This document shows positions 18,226-27,104 of a stretch of 64,000 nt of DNA, one piece after another. Within the stretch, counting starts at the first letter, position 1. The number at the start of each line of letters is the position of its first letter. A program made the translations under genes and the position numbers. Origin of the DNA: Christiangramia flava JLT2011 (GTDB taxonomy: Bacteria; Bacteroidota; Bacteroidia; Flavobacteriales; Flavobacteriaceae); contig NZ_CP016359.1 in NCBI RefSeq assembly GCF_001951155.1, positions 3,930,001 through 3,994,000 of the forward strand, written 5' to 3'. The notes below the pieces were generated by a model, which was given only the letters and a program-made list of their open reading frames with translations, made no database searches and was not told where the DNA came from.

Positions 18226-20091
18226 ATGAAAAAACTTTACTTCATACTAATACTTCTAATCGCGTCGGTATCGATGCAGGCCCAAAGCGGAAAGCAAAAG
18301 AAGGCAGATAAACTGTATAACAATTTCGCTTACCTGGAGGCTACCGATGTTTACAAAGAACTCATCGAAGACGGCTACCAGGTTTCTGAAAACAGCAAAA
18401 AGCTGGGCGATGCCTACATGATGTTGCGCAGCCCTGAAAACGCCGTTCACTATTATGGTGATGTGATCGAAGAAGACAACATCGATCCCGAATATTATTA
18501 TAAGTACGCTCAGGCTCTTCGTGGGGTGAAGCGTTACGAGGAATCTCGCACCTGGCTGAAGAAGTACCTCGAAAGTGGCAATTCTTCGGATGAGATCGAG
18601 AAAATGATCGAAAAAGACGAATACCGTCCTGGGATCACCTACAAACTTCAGTCTTCTCCTGAATTGAATTCAGAAGTAAGCGATTTTGGGGTGTTCGCAA
18701 AAGACAGTATGCTTTACTTCGTATCGGCACGCGCACAGGATAGTGATGTCAAAAAGAAAACCTACAGCTGGAACGGTGAACCGTTTCTTGACGTATACGT
18801 GCTGGATCAGAAAAGCGGAAACATTAGTCCTATTAAAGGTGATGTAAACACCAAGCTACACGATGGCCCAGTGGTGATTTCTCCTGATGGAAAGACCATT
18901 TATTTTACCAGAAACAATATCCTTGGAAATAAAGAAGGAAAAAAAGATAAAGACAGGACCAATAACCTGAAGCTGTATTCTGCAAGCTGGAAAAATGGAG
19001 AATGGACAGATGTAAAAGAATTGCCATTTAATTCTGATGATTATTCGGTAGGGCACCCCACTTTAAGCAAAGACGGTAAAACGCTCTACTTCGCATCTGA
19101 TATGCCAGGCGGAATGGGTGGAACAGATATCTATAAAGTAAGTGTAGATAGTCTTTCCTTCGGAACACCTGAAAATCTTGGCGAGCCTGTAAACACTGAA
19201 TTTGATGAGACCTTCCCTTTTATGGATACTGATGGCACCTTGTATTTTTCATCAAACGGGCATGCCGGCCTGGGACTTTTTGATCTCTTCCGCCTCGAAA
19301 AAGAAAATGATACGGTCATGAATCTTGGAGAGAGCATCAATTCCAACATGGATGATTTTGCCTATTTCCAGGTAAATGATTCCCGCCAGGGATACATTTC
19401 TTCCAACCGTGATGGTGGCAGTGACAATATTTATGTTTTTAATAAGCTGAATCCTTTAGTCCTGAAAGGAACGGTGACCGATGCCATTAATGGAGAGCCT
19501 ATAAGCCAGGCTACTGTTCGACTGATGGACGATGAAAATCACCAGATTGCTTTCCTGGAAACCGATGAGGACGGAAATTATGAAACCGAGGTCGCTCGTG
19601 ATCAAATGATTCCAATCGAAGCCAAGGAAATCGAATATGAAACTTTTACCGGTACCGTCAATACAAACGACAGTGATGAACAGGATGAAATGGTCTATGA
19701 CATTCAGCTGAACCCTGTTCGTGATGTAGACTACCTGGCTGAAATTAATAATATCTACTTCGATTTTGACAAATCGAACATTCGCCCGGATGCCGCTCAG
19801 GAACTGGATAAACTGGTAGATCTTATGCAAAACGAATATCCGGAACTCGTCATCGAGATCAACTCACATACCGATCGCAGAGGGACTAATGCCTATAACG
19901 AAAAACTAGCCGAACGTCGCGCTAAATCAACTTATGATTACCTGATCTCTAAAGGAATTGCTCCGGAACGGATTGCAGACTACAAAGGTCACGGAGAAAC
20001 CGAGCCGGCAATAGACTGTGACCGTTGTACCGAACAGGATCACCAATTGAACCGTCGTTCGATGTTTAAGGTCGTTCAAATGAAAGAATAA
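18226..20091 (+). CDS. OmpA-family protein with PD40 propeller (PorE/SprE-neighbour type)
   Basis: A 621-residue exported protein. Order: signal peptide ending SMQAQS, TPR-like helices (about 25-130), a PD40/WD40-like propeller with repeats such as GKTIYFTRN, GKTLYFASDMPGG and GTLYFSSNG (about 150-405), a carboxypeptidase-regulatory-like Ig domain (about 410-490), and an OmpA C-terminal peptidoglycan-binding domain beginning IYFDFDKSNIRPDA (about 510-621). The NSHTDRRGTNAYNEKLAERRA helix holds the diaminopimelate-binding residues. It is the third gene of the adhesin-PorP/SprF-OmpA unit, 16 bases after its neighbour. It probably anchors the secretion or motility complex to peptidoglycan. Confidence 0.92.
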   Translation: MKKLYFILILLIASVSMQAQSGKQKKADKLYNNFAYLEATDVYKELIEDGYQVSENSKKLGDAYMMLRSPENAVHYYGDVIEEDNIDPEYYYKYAQALRGVKRYEESRTWLKKYLESGNSSDEIEKMIEKDEYRPGITYKLQSSPELNSEVSDFGVFAKDSMLYFVSARAQDSDVKKKTYSWNGEPFLDVYVLDQKSGNISPIKGDVNTKLHDGPVVISPDGKTIYFTRNNILGNKEGKKDKDRTNNLKLYSASWKNGEWTDVKELPFNSDDYSVGHPTLSKDGKTLYFASDMPGGMGGTDIYKVSVDSLSFGTPENLGEPVNTEFDETFPFMDTDGTLYFSSNGHAGLGLFDLFRLEKENDTVMNLGESINSNMDDFAYFQVNDSRQGYISSNRDGGSDNIYVFNKLNPLVLKGTVTDAINGEPISQATVRLMDDENHQIAFLETDEDGNYETEVARDQMIPIEAKEIEYETFTGTVNTNDSDEQDEMVYDIQLNPVRDVDYLAEINNIYFDFDKSNIRPDAAQELDKLVDLMQNEYPELVIEINSHTDRRGTNAYNEKLAERRAKSTYDYLISKGIAPERIADYKGHGETEPAIDCDRCTEQDHQLNRRSMFKVVQMKE

Positions 20092-20107
20092 GCTAACTAA
20101 CCAACTC

Positions 20108-20186
20108 GAAAGAAGTATCAATGTTTTTCAGGGTTCCCGTCAATCGTTTCCCTAATTTCGGAACTTGAATTATTGATGCTTCTTTC
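20108..20186 (+). other. Long imperfect hairpin in the 3' region of the OmpA gene
   Basis: GAAAGAAGTATCAAT (20108-20122) pairs with ATTGATGCTTCTTTC (20172-20186): 15 pairs including one U-G if transcribed on the plus strand. A 49-nt loop contains an AGGG/CCCT inner pair. It starts 17 bases after the OmpA stop. Confidence 0.55.
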
Positions 20187-20281
20187 TTTATCTGATATCT
20201 GAAAACTCGGTTTACGGGGTATAAAACAGGATTACCTAGTAGTTTTAAAAGCAAATCGACCCCAACAAATCGATGATGAAG

Positions 20282-20313
20282 AAAAAGGTCCAGCCTCTAG
20301 CCTGGACCTTTTT
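20282..20313 (+). terminator. Rho-independent terminator after the adhesin operon
   Basis: Perfect 12-bp stem AAAAAGGTCCAG / CTGGACCTTTTT with an 8-base loop and flanking A and T runs. It can work in both directions. Confidence 0.85.
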
Positions 20314-20865
20314 CGATTTTATTCAGTTCGAAAATCCGCTTCCATAATTTTACCCAAATTCCTGCCCCCAATCAAATTTAGAATTAGATAAGATTTTAGA
20401 ATAATATCGCGCCAGCGGAAACTCTCTAAAGAAAGAAAGTTGACAGGTGATTTATCCTATGAATTAATTATCTGATTTTTTTATTTTGATAGTTATCGAT
20501 CTGGATCTTGAAAAGGTTTTAATAACGAATGGAAAGAAATCTGAAATGATTACACCTAATTCCCAATTGTCATCCAAGATTGCTCTGTCATTTAGCTTTC
20601 TTTTCAAAGTGCAGGAAGTAGTCCTTTCTATAACCAACTAAACTTCACTCTAAAACTGTTTCAGTTCTACAACCTATTTTGAAATATCCTCGGCTGAAAG
20701 TACAAACTTGGTGAGGTCTAATTTGCGGCTAATCCATATTTTCATTACGCTCAAAGTGGTAAATTAAAAATCGATTTATAGCAATTACTTAAAACCTGTT
20801 AAAATGGATAATCCGGAGCTCTCACTGCTAGCTCAAAATCGGATTTAAGTTAAATTTTAGAAAAT

Positions 20866-20902
20866 AAAAAAAGGGCCAGCCTCTAGCCTGAACCCTTTTT
20901 TA
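20866..20902. terminator. Second terminator-like hairpin, before the CAP gene 3' end
   Basis: GGGcCAG / CTGaCCC-type stem with one mismatch, bracketed by A7 and T6. It shares its core CCAGCCTCTAGCCTG with the hairpin at 20282. It probably terminates the minus-strand CAP gene and any plus-strand transcript. Confidence 0.75.
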
Positions 20903-20933
20903 GATTTGGGGGGGAAAACAAAACTTGCGGTTT

Positions 20934-21440
20934 TTACTTTTTGACGAAGATGTTAGTAAAATAATTTCTTCCATCTGCGTCCTGGCGAACAGATATCCCA
21001 AAATGGGTATTGTCTGCCTCTATATTTTCTTTATGACCTTTACTCTTCAGCCATGCCTTAACAACTGCGTCGGCACTTCTGTACCCGTAGGCTACATTTT
21101 CACTCACTGAACGCACGCCTAATTCCTGCATTAAAAAAGAAGCTCTTTGCGAAAAATTATCATGACTAACCGTACCCTGATCGATCATATATTCGTTGTG
21201 AGATTCAGCTTCGATAGAAACTTCAGTAAGCGGTTGCAATTCAGCTAAGCCGTTTGCTTTTCTGTAAAGATTGATGTCTTCCAGAATTTCAACTTCAATG
21301 GCATCATAGTCGTAAGCTACTTTCTTAGTAACCACCTGATCATACGATGTCACATCTTCAGAAAGGGAATCCTTAGAGCAAGATGTAAGAATTACCCCAC
21401 AGAAGATTAACATAATGGTTTTTAACGTAATTTTTTTCAT
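20934..21440 (-). CDS. CAP/SCP domain lipoprotein
   Basis: A 168-residue lipoprotein with signal and lipobox ILTSC at residues 17-21, then a CAP (cysteine-rich secretory/SCP) domain as in YkwD-type bacterial proteins. Family motifs are INLYRKANGLAEL, HNEYMIDQGTVSHDNFSQR with the conserved histidine and glutamate positions, SENVAYGYRSADAVVKAWLKSKGHKENI, and HFGISVRQDADGRNYFTNIFVKK. The molecular role of bacterial CAP domains is poorly defined. It stands alone between two gene-free stretches. A weak promoter (TACATTTA) lies just upstream on the minus strand. Confidence 0.87.
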   Translation of the reverse strand: MKKITLKTIMLIFCGVILTSCSKDSLSEDVTSYDQVVTKKVAYDYDAIEVEILEDINLYRKANGLAELQPLTEVSIEAESHNEYMIDQGTVSHDNFSQRASFLMQELGVRSVSENVAYGYRSADAVVKAWLKSKGHKENIEADNTHFGISVRQDADGRNYFTNIFVKK

Positions 21441-21617
21441 AGGTCAATCATGTTACATTCAGGGACGATAAATGTACATATTAAATCGACTAAAAGCACT
21501 CAAATGTCAATATTCTGTCAAATTTGAAGAAATTTTAACATAATTTGTAGGAAAGTACGGCCAGTGAATTGATTTAGAACCGGTTAAAGGGCGAAAAGCT
21601 TTAAGAAAAATTAGTCG

Positions 21618-22523
21618 CTAAAAGGTAAATTCCTTCCCGTCATCGGCAAGGGAAATATTCTGAAAAATCTCAGAGGCTTCGGTGCGAAATAGTTCAATAT
21701 CGCTATAACGGGTAGAATAATGTCCCAGAATAAGATGTTGCACCCCGGCATCTCTGGCTATAGAAGCGGCTTGTTTTGCAGTAGAATGTTTGGTTGGAAA
21801 AGCCAGCTCATGCTGCTCTTCCAGGAAAGTGGATTCGTGATATAATGCGGTGACCCGCTTGATCATTGGTACGATCTCAGGATCATAGACTGTATCGCTA
21901 CAGAACGCATACGATTTTACTGGTTCCGGATCTGATGTGACCATCGAATTCGGGATCAATTCCCCATCTTCTGAAACTACATCTTTTCCTTTTTTCAGGC
22001 TTTTGAAAAGAGTTTTATCGATGTTCAGTCGTTGTGCTTCATGAACCAGTAACTTGCGTTCGCCAGGCTTCTCTTCAAATAAAAATCCGTTGGTATACAC
22101 TCTGTGCTTTAACGGGATGGTTTTCACGCTCAGTTTATCGTCCTCGTAGAGAAGCTCCTGTTCTTTGGATTGCAATTCATGAAAGATCAGCGGGTAATTG
22201 GTCCAGGAATTGGCCAGTTTCAGCTGTAAACTGATAATTTCCTTGATACCCTTGGGCCCATATACGTGCAATTCCTGCTCCCTGTTCAATAAACGGAAAG
22301 TAGAAATAAGTCCCACGAGTCCGTAGAAATGATCGCCATGTAAATGCGAAATGAAAATATGGCGAATCTTGGAGAATTTAATGCGATTTCGCCGAAGCTG
22401 AACCTGGGTTCCTTCCCCGCAATCGATGAGGAAAAGATGATTTTTCATCTCCAGCACCTGGGAGGTTGGATTGGTGAAGCTTCTTGGAGTTGCGGCGTAG
22501 CAACCAAGAATAGTAATTTTCAT
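21618..22523 (-). CDS. rnz: Ribonuclease Z
   Basis: A 301-residue metallo-beta-lactamase-fold tRNA 3' endonuclease. The zinc motif SHLHGDHFYGLVG (HxHxDH) is near residue 62. Other ligands are visible in YHESTF, the AFCSDT aspartate and the HLILGHYSTRYS histidine. The exosite region and total length fit the short RNase Z form. It is the last gene of a minus-strand run pyrR-pyrB-unknown-rnz and lies 23 bases after the small upstream gene. Confidence 0.93.
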   Translation of the reverse strand: MKITILGCYAATPRSFTNPTSQVLEMKNHLFLIDCGEGTQVQLRRNRIKFSKIRHIFISHLHGDHFYGLVGLISTFRLLNREQELHVYGPKGIKEIISLQLKLANSWTNYPLIFHELQSKEQELLYEDDKLSVKTIPLKHRVYTNGFLFEEKPGERKLLVHEAQRLNIDKTLFKSLKKGKDVVSEDGELIPNSMVTSDPEPVKSYAFCSDTVYDPEIVPMIKRVTALYHESTFLEEQHELAFPTKHSTAKQAASIARDAGVQHLILGHYSTRYSDIELFRTEASEIFQNISLADDGKEFTF

Positions 22524-22546
22524 GTTACGGCTTGTTTATCGATATT

Positions 22547-22879
22547 TCAGAAACCCAGATCACGCTGGATTTCATCCATCTGGATCATATCCTCGGCTTC
22601 CTGGCTGGTAGGCACTACCACCAGTTCCTCGGGCAAATCGTCTATACTAACCTGATCAGAAATGATCACAAAGCTTCGGTTATTGGTTCGGTAAAGCTCG
22701 GCAATTTCCAAAAACCCCATCAGATGTTCTGAGGTTACATTCGGGTTATGAGATAGATCCACGACCACGTTGTCCTGCTCGATTTCTTCGTGATGTTTTG
22801 TAAGCGCGGAAATAAATTCAGTTATAGAACCACCTTTATGGGCGATCAAAACATAATTTTCCTTTCTATCAAACTTCAT
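22547..22879 (-). CDS. Small STAS-like protein upstream of RNase Z
   Basis: A 110-residue soluble protein. The strand-helix pattern (VVVDLSHNPNVTSEHLMGFLEIAELYRTN, then SFVIISDQ) suggests an anti-sigma-antagonist/STAS-like fold, but the phosphorylatable serine motif is not clear. In related genomes the gene beside rnz is often labelled ribonuclease Z by proximity; nothing here looks like a nuclease. The acidic C-terminus (EAEDMIQMDEIQRDLGF) is notable. It sits between pyrB (50 bases) and rnz (23 bases). Function unknown. Confidence 0.7.
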   Translation of the reverse strand: MKFDRKENYVLIAHKGGSITEFISALTKHHEEIEQDNVVVDLSHNPNVTSEHLMGFLEIAELYRTNNRSFVIISDQVSIDDLPEELVVVPTSQEAEDMIQMDEIQRDLGF

Positions 22880-22929
22880 GTCTATCAGAATTCTAATTAA
22901 AAGTATAAAAAACCGTTACGAAATAAAAC

Positions 22930-23859
22930 CTATTGTTTGATTTTCGAAGCCAGTAGGTAAATTACGGCCATTCTCACCGCTACTCCGTTCTGCACCTGGT
23001 CGAGAATAATCGCGTGGTCTGAATCGGCCACATCGCTGGTGATCTCTACTCCTCTGTTAATAGGTCCCGGGTGCATCACCACGATCTCTTTTGGAAGTTT
23101 GTCGAGTATCTTCCTGCTAAGACCATATTGTTTCACATACTCTCTCGTACTGGGAAAATAACTGATGTCCATCCGTTCGTTCTGTACACGTAACATATTG
23201 GCTACGTCGCACCATTCCAGGGCTTTAACCAGGTTAGGCTCCACTGCTACCCCTAGTGATTCAATGTGCTTCGGGATCAGGGTTTTTGGACCGCAAACCT
23301 TTACTTCCGCACCTTGAAGTTGCAGCGCAAAGATGTTTGAAAGGGCCACACGACTGTGTAAAATATCTCCTACAATGACTACTTTCTTCCCTCCTACATC
23401 ACCAAGCTTTTCTCGTATGGAATAGGAATCCAAAAGTGCCTGTGTAGGATGCTCATGAGCGCCATCACCGGCATTGATAATACTGGCCTTGACGTGTTTT
23501 GAGAGAAAAATACCCGCTCCAGGATTGGGATGTCTCATCACTACCATATCTACTTTCATGGAAAGGATATTGTTCACGGTATCGATCAGGGTTTCTCCTT
23601 TTTTTACTGAAGAAGATGCTGCCGAAAAATTCACCACATCGGCGCTAAGCCTCTTTTCAGCCAGTTCAAAAGATAGTCTGGTACGGGTGCTGTTTTCAAA
23701 AAACAAATTGGCGATCGTAATATCTCGAAGCGAAGGAACTTTTTTAATGGGCCGGTTGATCACTTCCTTGAAATGATCGGCAGTTGCAAAAATGAGATCA
23801 ATATCCTCTTTCTTAAGGTATTTGATTCCCAGTAAGTGATCTACACTTAATTCGCTCAT
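22930..23859 (-). CDS. pyrB: Aspartate carbamoyltransferase catalytic subunit
   Basis: A 309-residue ATCase that condenses carbamoyl phosphate and aspartate in pyrimidine synthesis. The carbamoyl-phosphate loop is FFENSTRTRLSFE near residue 54, with HEHPTQALLD near 135, and MRVQNERMD and MHPGPINRG further on, as in class C (PyrR-linked) ATCases. No regulatory pyrI is nearby. The ATG is six bases after the pyrR stop, so both are read together. Confidence 0.96.
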   Translation of the reverse strand: MSELSVDHLLGIKYLKKEDIDLIFATADHFKEVINRPIKKVPSLRDITIANLFFENSTRTRLSFELAEKRLSADVVNFSAASSSVKKGETLIDTVNNILSMKVDMVVMRHPNPGAGIFLSKHVKASIINAGDGAHEHPTQALLDSYSIREKLGDVGGKKVVIVGDILHSRVALSNIFALQLQGAEVKVCGPKTLIPKHIESLGVAVEPNLVKALEWCDVANMLRVQNERMDISYFPSTREYVKQYGLSRKILDKLPKEIVVMHPGPINRGVEITSDVADSDHAIILDQVQNGVAVRMAVIYLLASKIKQ

Positions 23860-23865
23860 TGTTCC

Positions 23866-24405
23866 TTATTTTGAAACCAGGTAAACGGCATCTTCCCCTT
23901 CATTTTCTACCCAGCAAACCTTTACTTTTTCTTCGTTGATCGCATCTACCTGTCGCCCGTTATAATCTGGCTGAATAGGCAAATGCCTGCTAAATCTTCG
24001 GTCTATAAAACTCAGTAATTCAATTTCTTTTGGCCTTCCAAAAGACTGGATAGCCGTTAACGCGGCCCTGATGCTACGACCGGTATACAAAACGTCATCA
24101 ATGAAGATCACGCGCTTGTCTTCCACTATAAAATCGATGCGGGTCTTGTTCGCCTCCAGCGGCTTTTCTCCTCTTCGGAAGTCATCTCGATAAAAGGTAA
24201 TATCCAACTGACCAAAATTCAGGTTTTCCAGCTGGTATTCCTCTTTTAAAATTTTTACGATCCTGTTGGCCAGAAATACGCCACGTGGCTGAATACCAAT
24301 AAGAACCGTAGATTGAAAATCAGTATGTTTTTCTACCAGCTGACATGCCAATCGATGAAGGATAATATCGATTTCTTTGGCATTTAACAGGACTTTACGG
24401 CTCAT
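23866..24405 (-). CDS. pyrR: PyrR bifunctional regulator/uracil phosphoribosyltransferase
   Basis: A 179-residue PyrR-type phosphoribosyltransferase. The PRPP loop VIFIDDVLYTGRSIRAAL near residue 100 is diagnostic, and PRGVFLANRI is near 45. In Firmicutes PyrR attenuates pyr mRNA by binding RNA. Whether the Bacteroidota protein binds RNA or mainly acts as a UPRTase is not shown, and I see no clear anti-antiterminator ahead of it. The ATG at 24405 (MSRKVLLNAKE) is chosen because the upstream eight codons do not match the family and a -7 box lies at 24427-24434. Confidence 0.92.
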   Translation of the reverse strand: MSRKVLLNAKEIDIILHRLACQLVEKHTDFQSTVLIGIQPRGVFLANRIVKILKEEYQLENLNFGQLDITFYRDDFRRGEKPLEANKTRIDFIVEDKRVIFIDDVLYTGRSIRAALTAIQSFGRPKEIELLSFIDRRFSRHLPIQPDYNGRQVDAINEEKVKVCWVENEGEDAVYLVSK

Positions 24406-24426
24406 ACACGAAATTGTGAGTTGCCA

Positions 24427-24434
24427 CAAAAATA
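24427..24434 (-). promoter_or_regulatory. -7 box of the pyrR-pyrB promoter
   Basis: On the minus strand TATTTTTG matches TAnnTTTG. The nearest TTG is 14 bases upstream, which is shorter than usual. It implies a leader of only about 15 nt before the pyrR ATG, too short for a pyr attenuator. Confidence 0.5.
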
Positions 24435-24560
24435 AGATTTTTTTGTTTCAAACTTTAAAAGTTCTTCCCGAATCTCGGCTATTCTGTTTTTTCTTTTCGG
24501 AATATCTGAAACGGCTTAATATTTCTATTTTTACGGAAATCCACACGCAATCCACCATTC

Positions 24561-26921
24561 ATGAAAAGACTACTTTTATTTTCCTTCCTGCTATCTGCAT
24601 CCGGATTTTCCCAGAAGGTAGAGCTGGACAGCTTACTGAAGAATTCCCCGGCAATCCTCGGCAAAACAGAATACCTGGATTCTCCTTTCCTGGTTTCCGG
24701 TAGGAGGTTATATATGGTGGGTCATCAAAACGGTTCTTTCCCGGAGATTGGCTGGCACATTCCCGGAGAAATGGGTGGGATTTGGGATCATCCCATCAAA
24801 TTGTTCGATGGTTTTCAGGCTGAAATTACAACTTCTGGCCACTCGATCGCACTGGACGATGCTTCGGAATTCACTAATTTCCCGGTGGCTTCCAGGCAGG
24901 TTTTTAATTTTTCCGAAGAACAGTTGAAAGTCGAACGCTGGCAATTTGTGGCAGATACTTCCGAAGCGCTATTGATCAATTTCACAATTCAGAATACATC
25001 AGATCAGCCGCAAAAAATAGGACTTCATTTCAGCATATTTTCAGACTTGCGACCAACATGGCTTGGAGAAAGAACCAATATGGAAGACGGAAAGGATGTT
25101 GCCGCAATTCAGCATGGCAAGGTACTTTTCAAAGACAGTCTCAATTCCTGGTTCGCGATGATAGCCAGTGATCAGAAAGCTGTGAAAACCACAAAAATTC
25201 CTACAAAATATAAGGGAAAAGGTGTGGGTATCAAAATGGATTATGAATGGGAAATCCCTGCGAAAACCACCAAAAATATCCAATTCTATCTTTCCGGCTC
25301 CAATGTTTCTGAAAGAGAACTTCAGCAGAATTACCGGCGTTTTCGCCAAAATCTTTTTCAGGAAATCGAAAGCAAAATTTCAAAATTTGAACATTTAGGA
25401 GAACTATCCAGGCTTCAGATCCCTGATAAAAACTTGCAAACTGCTTTTGAATGGCTGAAGTACAACAGCGAATGGCTGGTTCAAACCGTTCCCGGGCTGG
25501 GCACTGGAATGACTGCCGGGATTCCAGATTATCCTTGGTATTTTGGGGTGGATAGCGAATATGCCCTGAGAGGATATATGGCCGTAGGACAGGAAGAAAC
25601 CGTGCTCCAAACCATCAGTTTACTAGACAGTGTTTCGTCTGCCGTGAACGCCAATGGCCGTATCATTCACGAAATGTCTACCAATGGAGCGGTTTTCAAT
25701 AGAGGCAATATTAATGAAACTCCACAGTTTTCCACCCTGATCTGGGAGATCTATAAATGGAATGGAAACGAGGCATTTTTGAAAAAATATTTCCCAACTA
25801 TCGAAAAAGGACTGGACTGGCTGCTCTCAGAAAATGATAAAAATGGGAATCTTTTCCCGGATGGTTTTGGAATGATGGAAATTCATGGCCTGGACAGCGA
25901 AATGATAGATGTAGCGGTCTATACGCAACAAGGTTTTGAAGACGCTGCAAAAATTGCAGAGAAATTAGGAAATTCTGACAAACAAAAAGCCTATTCTGAG
26001 ATCGCCAGAAAGCTAAAAACACGTATCAATGACAGGTTCTGGTCAGAAGAATTTCAATCGTATGCTGATTTTATTGGAACTGACGAACAGGCACTGAAGC
26101 TTACGGAAGATGCGATCATCAGGGCCGATACATTAAATAAACCTTGGTCTGTCAAAGAATTGAAAAATACCAGGGATTACCTTTTAAAGAACCCTTCGGC
26201 AACTGCCAGGCCATTTGTTTTGCATCACAACTGGGTAGTGAACACCCCAATGGAAATGGGAATTGCAGATCCTGGTAAGGCGAGGATGGCACTGGAAACC
26301 GCTGTTTCATACACCAATCCGTTTGGTGTTTTCGTAACCGGGATCGATCGTGATGAAAGTTCAGAGACCGGAAACGGAAGTTTTAAGGGCAGTAAAAGTT
26401 TTTCCTACACCGGTGCGGTGATGACACTTCCTACAGGCGTCCAGGCGATTGCCGAAAATAATTATGGAAATCCAGATCGTGCACTGGAATACTTGCAAAA
26501 AATGACCCGGTCTTTCAGCTACGCTTTTCCCGGAAGCATCTACGAAGTTTCGCCAGATTACGGGATGATCACCCAGGCCTGGACCATCTATAGCTATGCG
26601 ATTCCTATAATCCAGCAATTCTTCGGAATAGATCCTATGGCTTCGGAAAAAGAGATTCATCTCCGACCTTTGATGCCCAAGGCCTGGCCGAAAGCATCCC
26701 TGGAAAATGTCAAAATTGGCGATAATGAACTTTCTGTATTTTATTCAGAAGAAAATGAGGTTATGAACCTGAAAATAATCCAGACACAGGAAAACTGGAA
26801 GGTTATTTTCCATTTACCGGAAAAATTCTCCAATCTATCTATTGGAAATGAACTTCAGGCGATTCCTCCTGACCGGGAATTTGTTCTCACGGGTAAGGAA
26901 ATTCTGCTAAAAGCTGAATAA
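24561..26921 (+). CDS. Secreted six-hairpin glycosidase (debranching-enzyme-like)
   Basis: A 786-residue exported protein with signal peptide MKRLLLFSFLLSASGFSQ. The N-terminal part (to about 290) is a beta-sandwich of the kind found in front of (alpha/alpha)6 barrels. The C-terminal part contains the helical barrel, with PDYPWYFGVDSEYALRG, ETPQFSTLIWEIYKWNGNEAFL and LFPDGFGMMEIHGLDSEMIDVAVYTQQ as in amylo-alpha-1,6-glucosidase/GH15-like proteins. A short beta domain closes it. Catalytic acids cannot be assigned safely by eye. It is divergent from pyrR and not in a polysaccharide utilisation locus, since no SusC/SusD is nearby. Substrate unknown; an alpha-glucan is a guess. Confidence 0.8.
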   Translation: MKRLLLFSFLLSASGFSQKVELDSLLKNSPAILGKTEYLDSPFLVSGRRLYMVGHQNGSFPEIGWHIPGEMGGIWDHPIKLFDGFQAEITTSGHSIALDDASEFTNFPVASRQVFNFSEEQLKVERWQFVADTSEALLINFTIQNTSDQPQKIGLHFSIFSDLRPTWLGERTNMEDGKDVAAIQHGKVLFKDSLNSWFAMIASDQKAVKTTKIPTKYKGKGVGIKMDYEWEIPAKTTKNIQFYLSGSNVSERELQQNYRRFRQNLFQEIESKISKFEHLGELSRLQIPDKNLQTAFEWLKYNSEWLVQTVPGLGTGMTAGIPDYPWYFGVDSEYALRGYMAVGQEETVLQTISLLDSVSSAVNANGRIIHEMSTNGAVFNRGNINETPQFSTLIWEIYKWNGNEAFLKKYFPTIEKGLDWLLSENDKNGNLFPDGFGMMEIHGLDSEMIDVAVYTQQGFEDAAKIAEKLGNSDKQKAYSEIARKLKTRINDRFWSEEFQSYADFIGTDEQALKLTEDAIIRADTLNKPWSVKELKNTRDYLLKNPSATARPFVLHHNWVVNTPMEMGIADPGKARMALETAVSYTNPFGVFVTGIDRDESSETGNGSFKGSKSFSYTGAVMTLPTGVQAIAENNYGNPDRALEYLQKMTRSFSYAFPGSIYEVSPDYGMITQAWTIYSYAIPIIQQFFGIDPMASEKEIHLRPLMPKAWPKASLENVKIGDNELSVFYSEENEVMNLKIIQTQENWKVIFHLPEKFSNLSIGNELQAIPPDREFVLTGKEILLKAE

Positions 26922-27033
26922 TATTACCGATTTCAATATTTAGAAAAAGCTTCCTTTCCCTTTAAAACACACGAAAAAAACGGTGAAAGACCCGAAATCT
27001 GGAATTAAGCACTATATTTTTTTAAGTGCCCTA

Positions 27034-27065
27034 TTGTTTTATATACTCAAAAGAAGTTATTTTCG
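27034..27065 (+). promoter_or_regulatory. Promoter of the PAS kinase operon
   Basis: TTG (27034-27036), 21 bases, then TATTTTCG (27058-27065), one mismatch from TAnnTTTG. Transcription would begin about 33 bases before the ATG at 27105. Confidence 0.5.
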
Positions 27066-27104
27066 TAAAATCCTGATTCCCAAATCACCCAAAAAGCTAC
27101 AGGA

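Larger units (their letters stand above)
20092..20933. other. Gene-free region with structured repeats
   Basis: About 840 bp between convergent genes without a credible ORF. It contains a long inverted repeat (20108-20186) and two hairpins with the same 15-nt core CCAGCCTCTAGCCTG (20282-20313 and 20866-20901). Between them lies about 550 bp of low-GC sequence with stops in all frames. It could hold a small RNA or the remnant of a lost gene. Confidence 0.6.

Noticed and set aside
22547..22879. Label ribonuclease Z for the small gene beside rnz
   Set aside because: No metal-binding histidine motif or metallo-beta-lactamase fold is present. The real rnz is the next gene.
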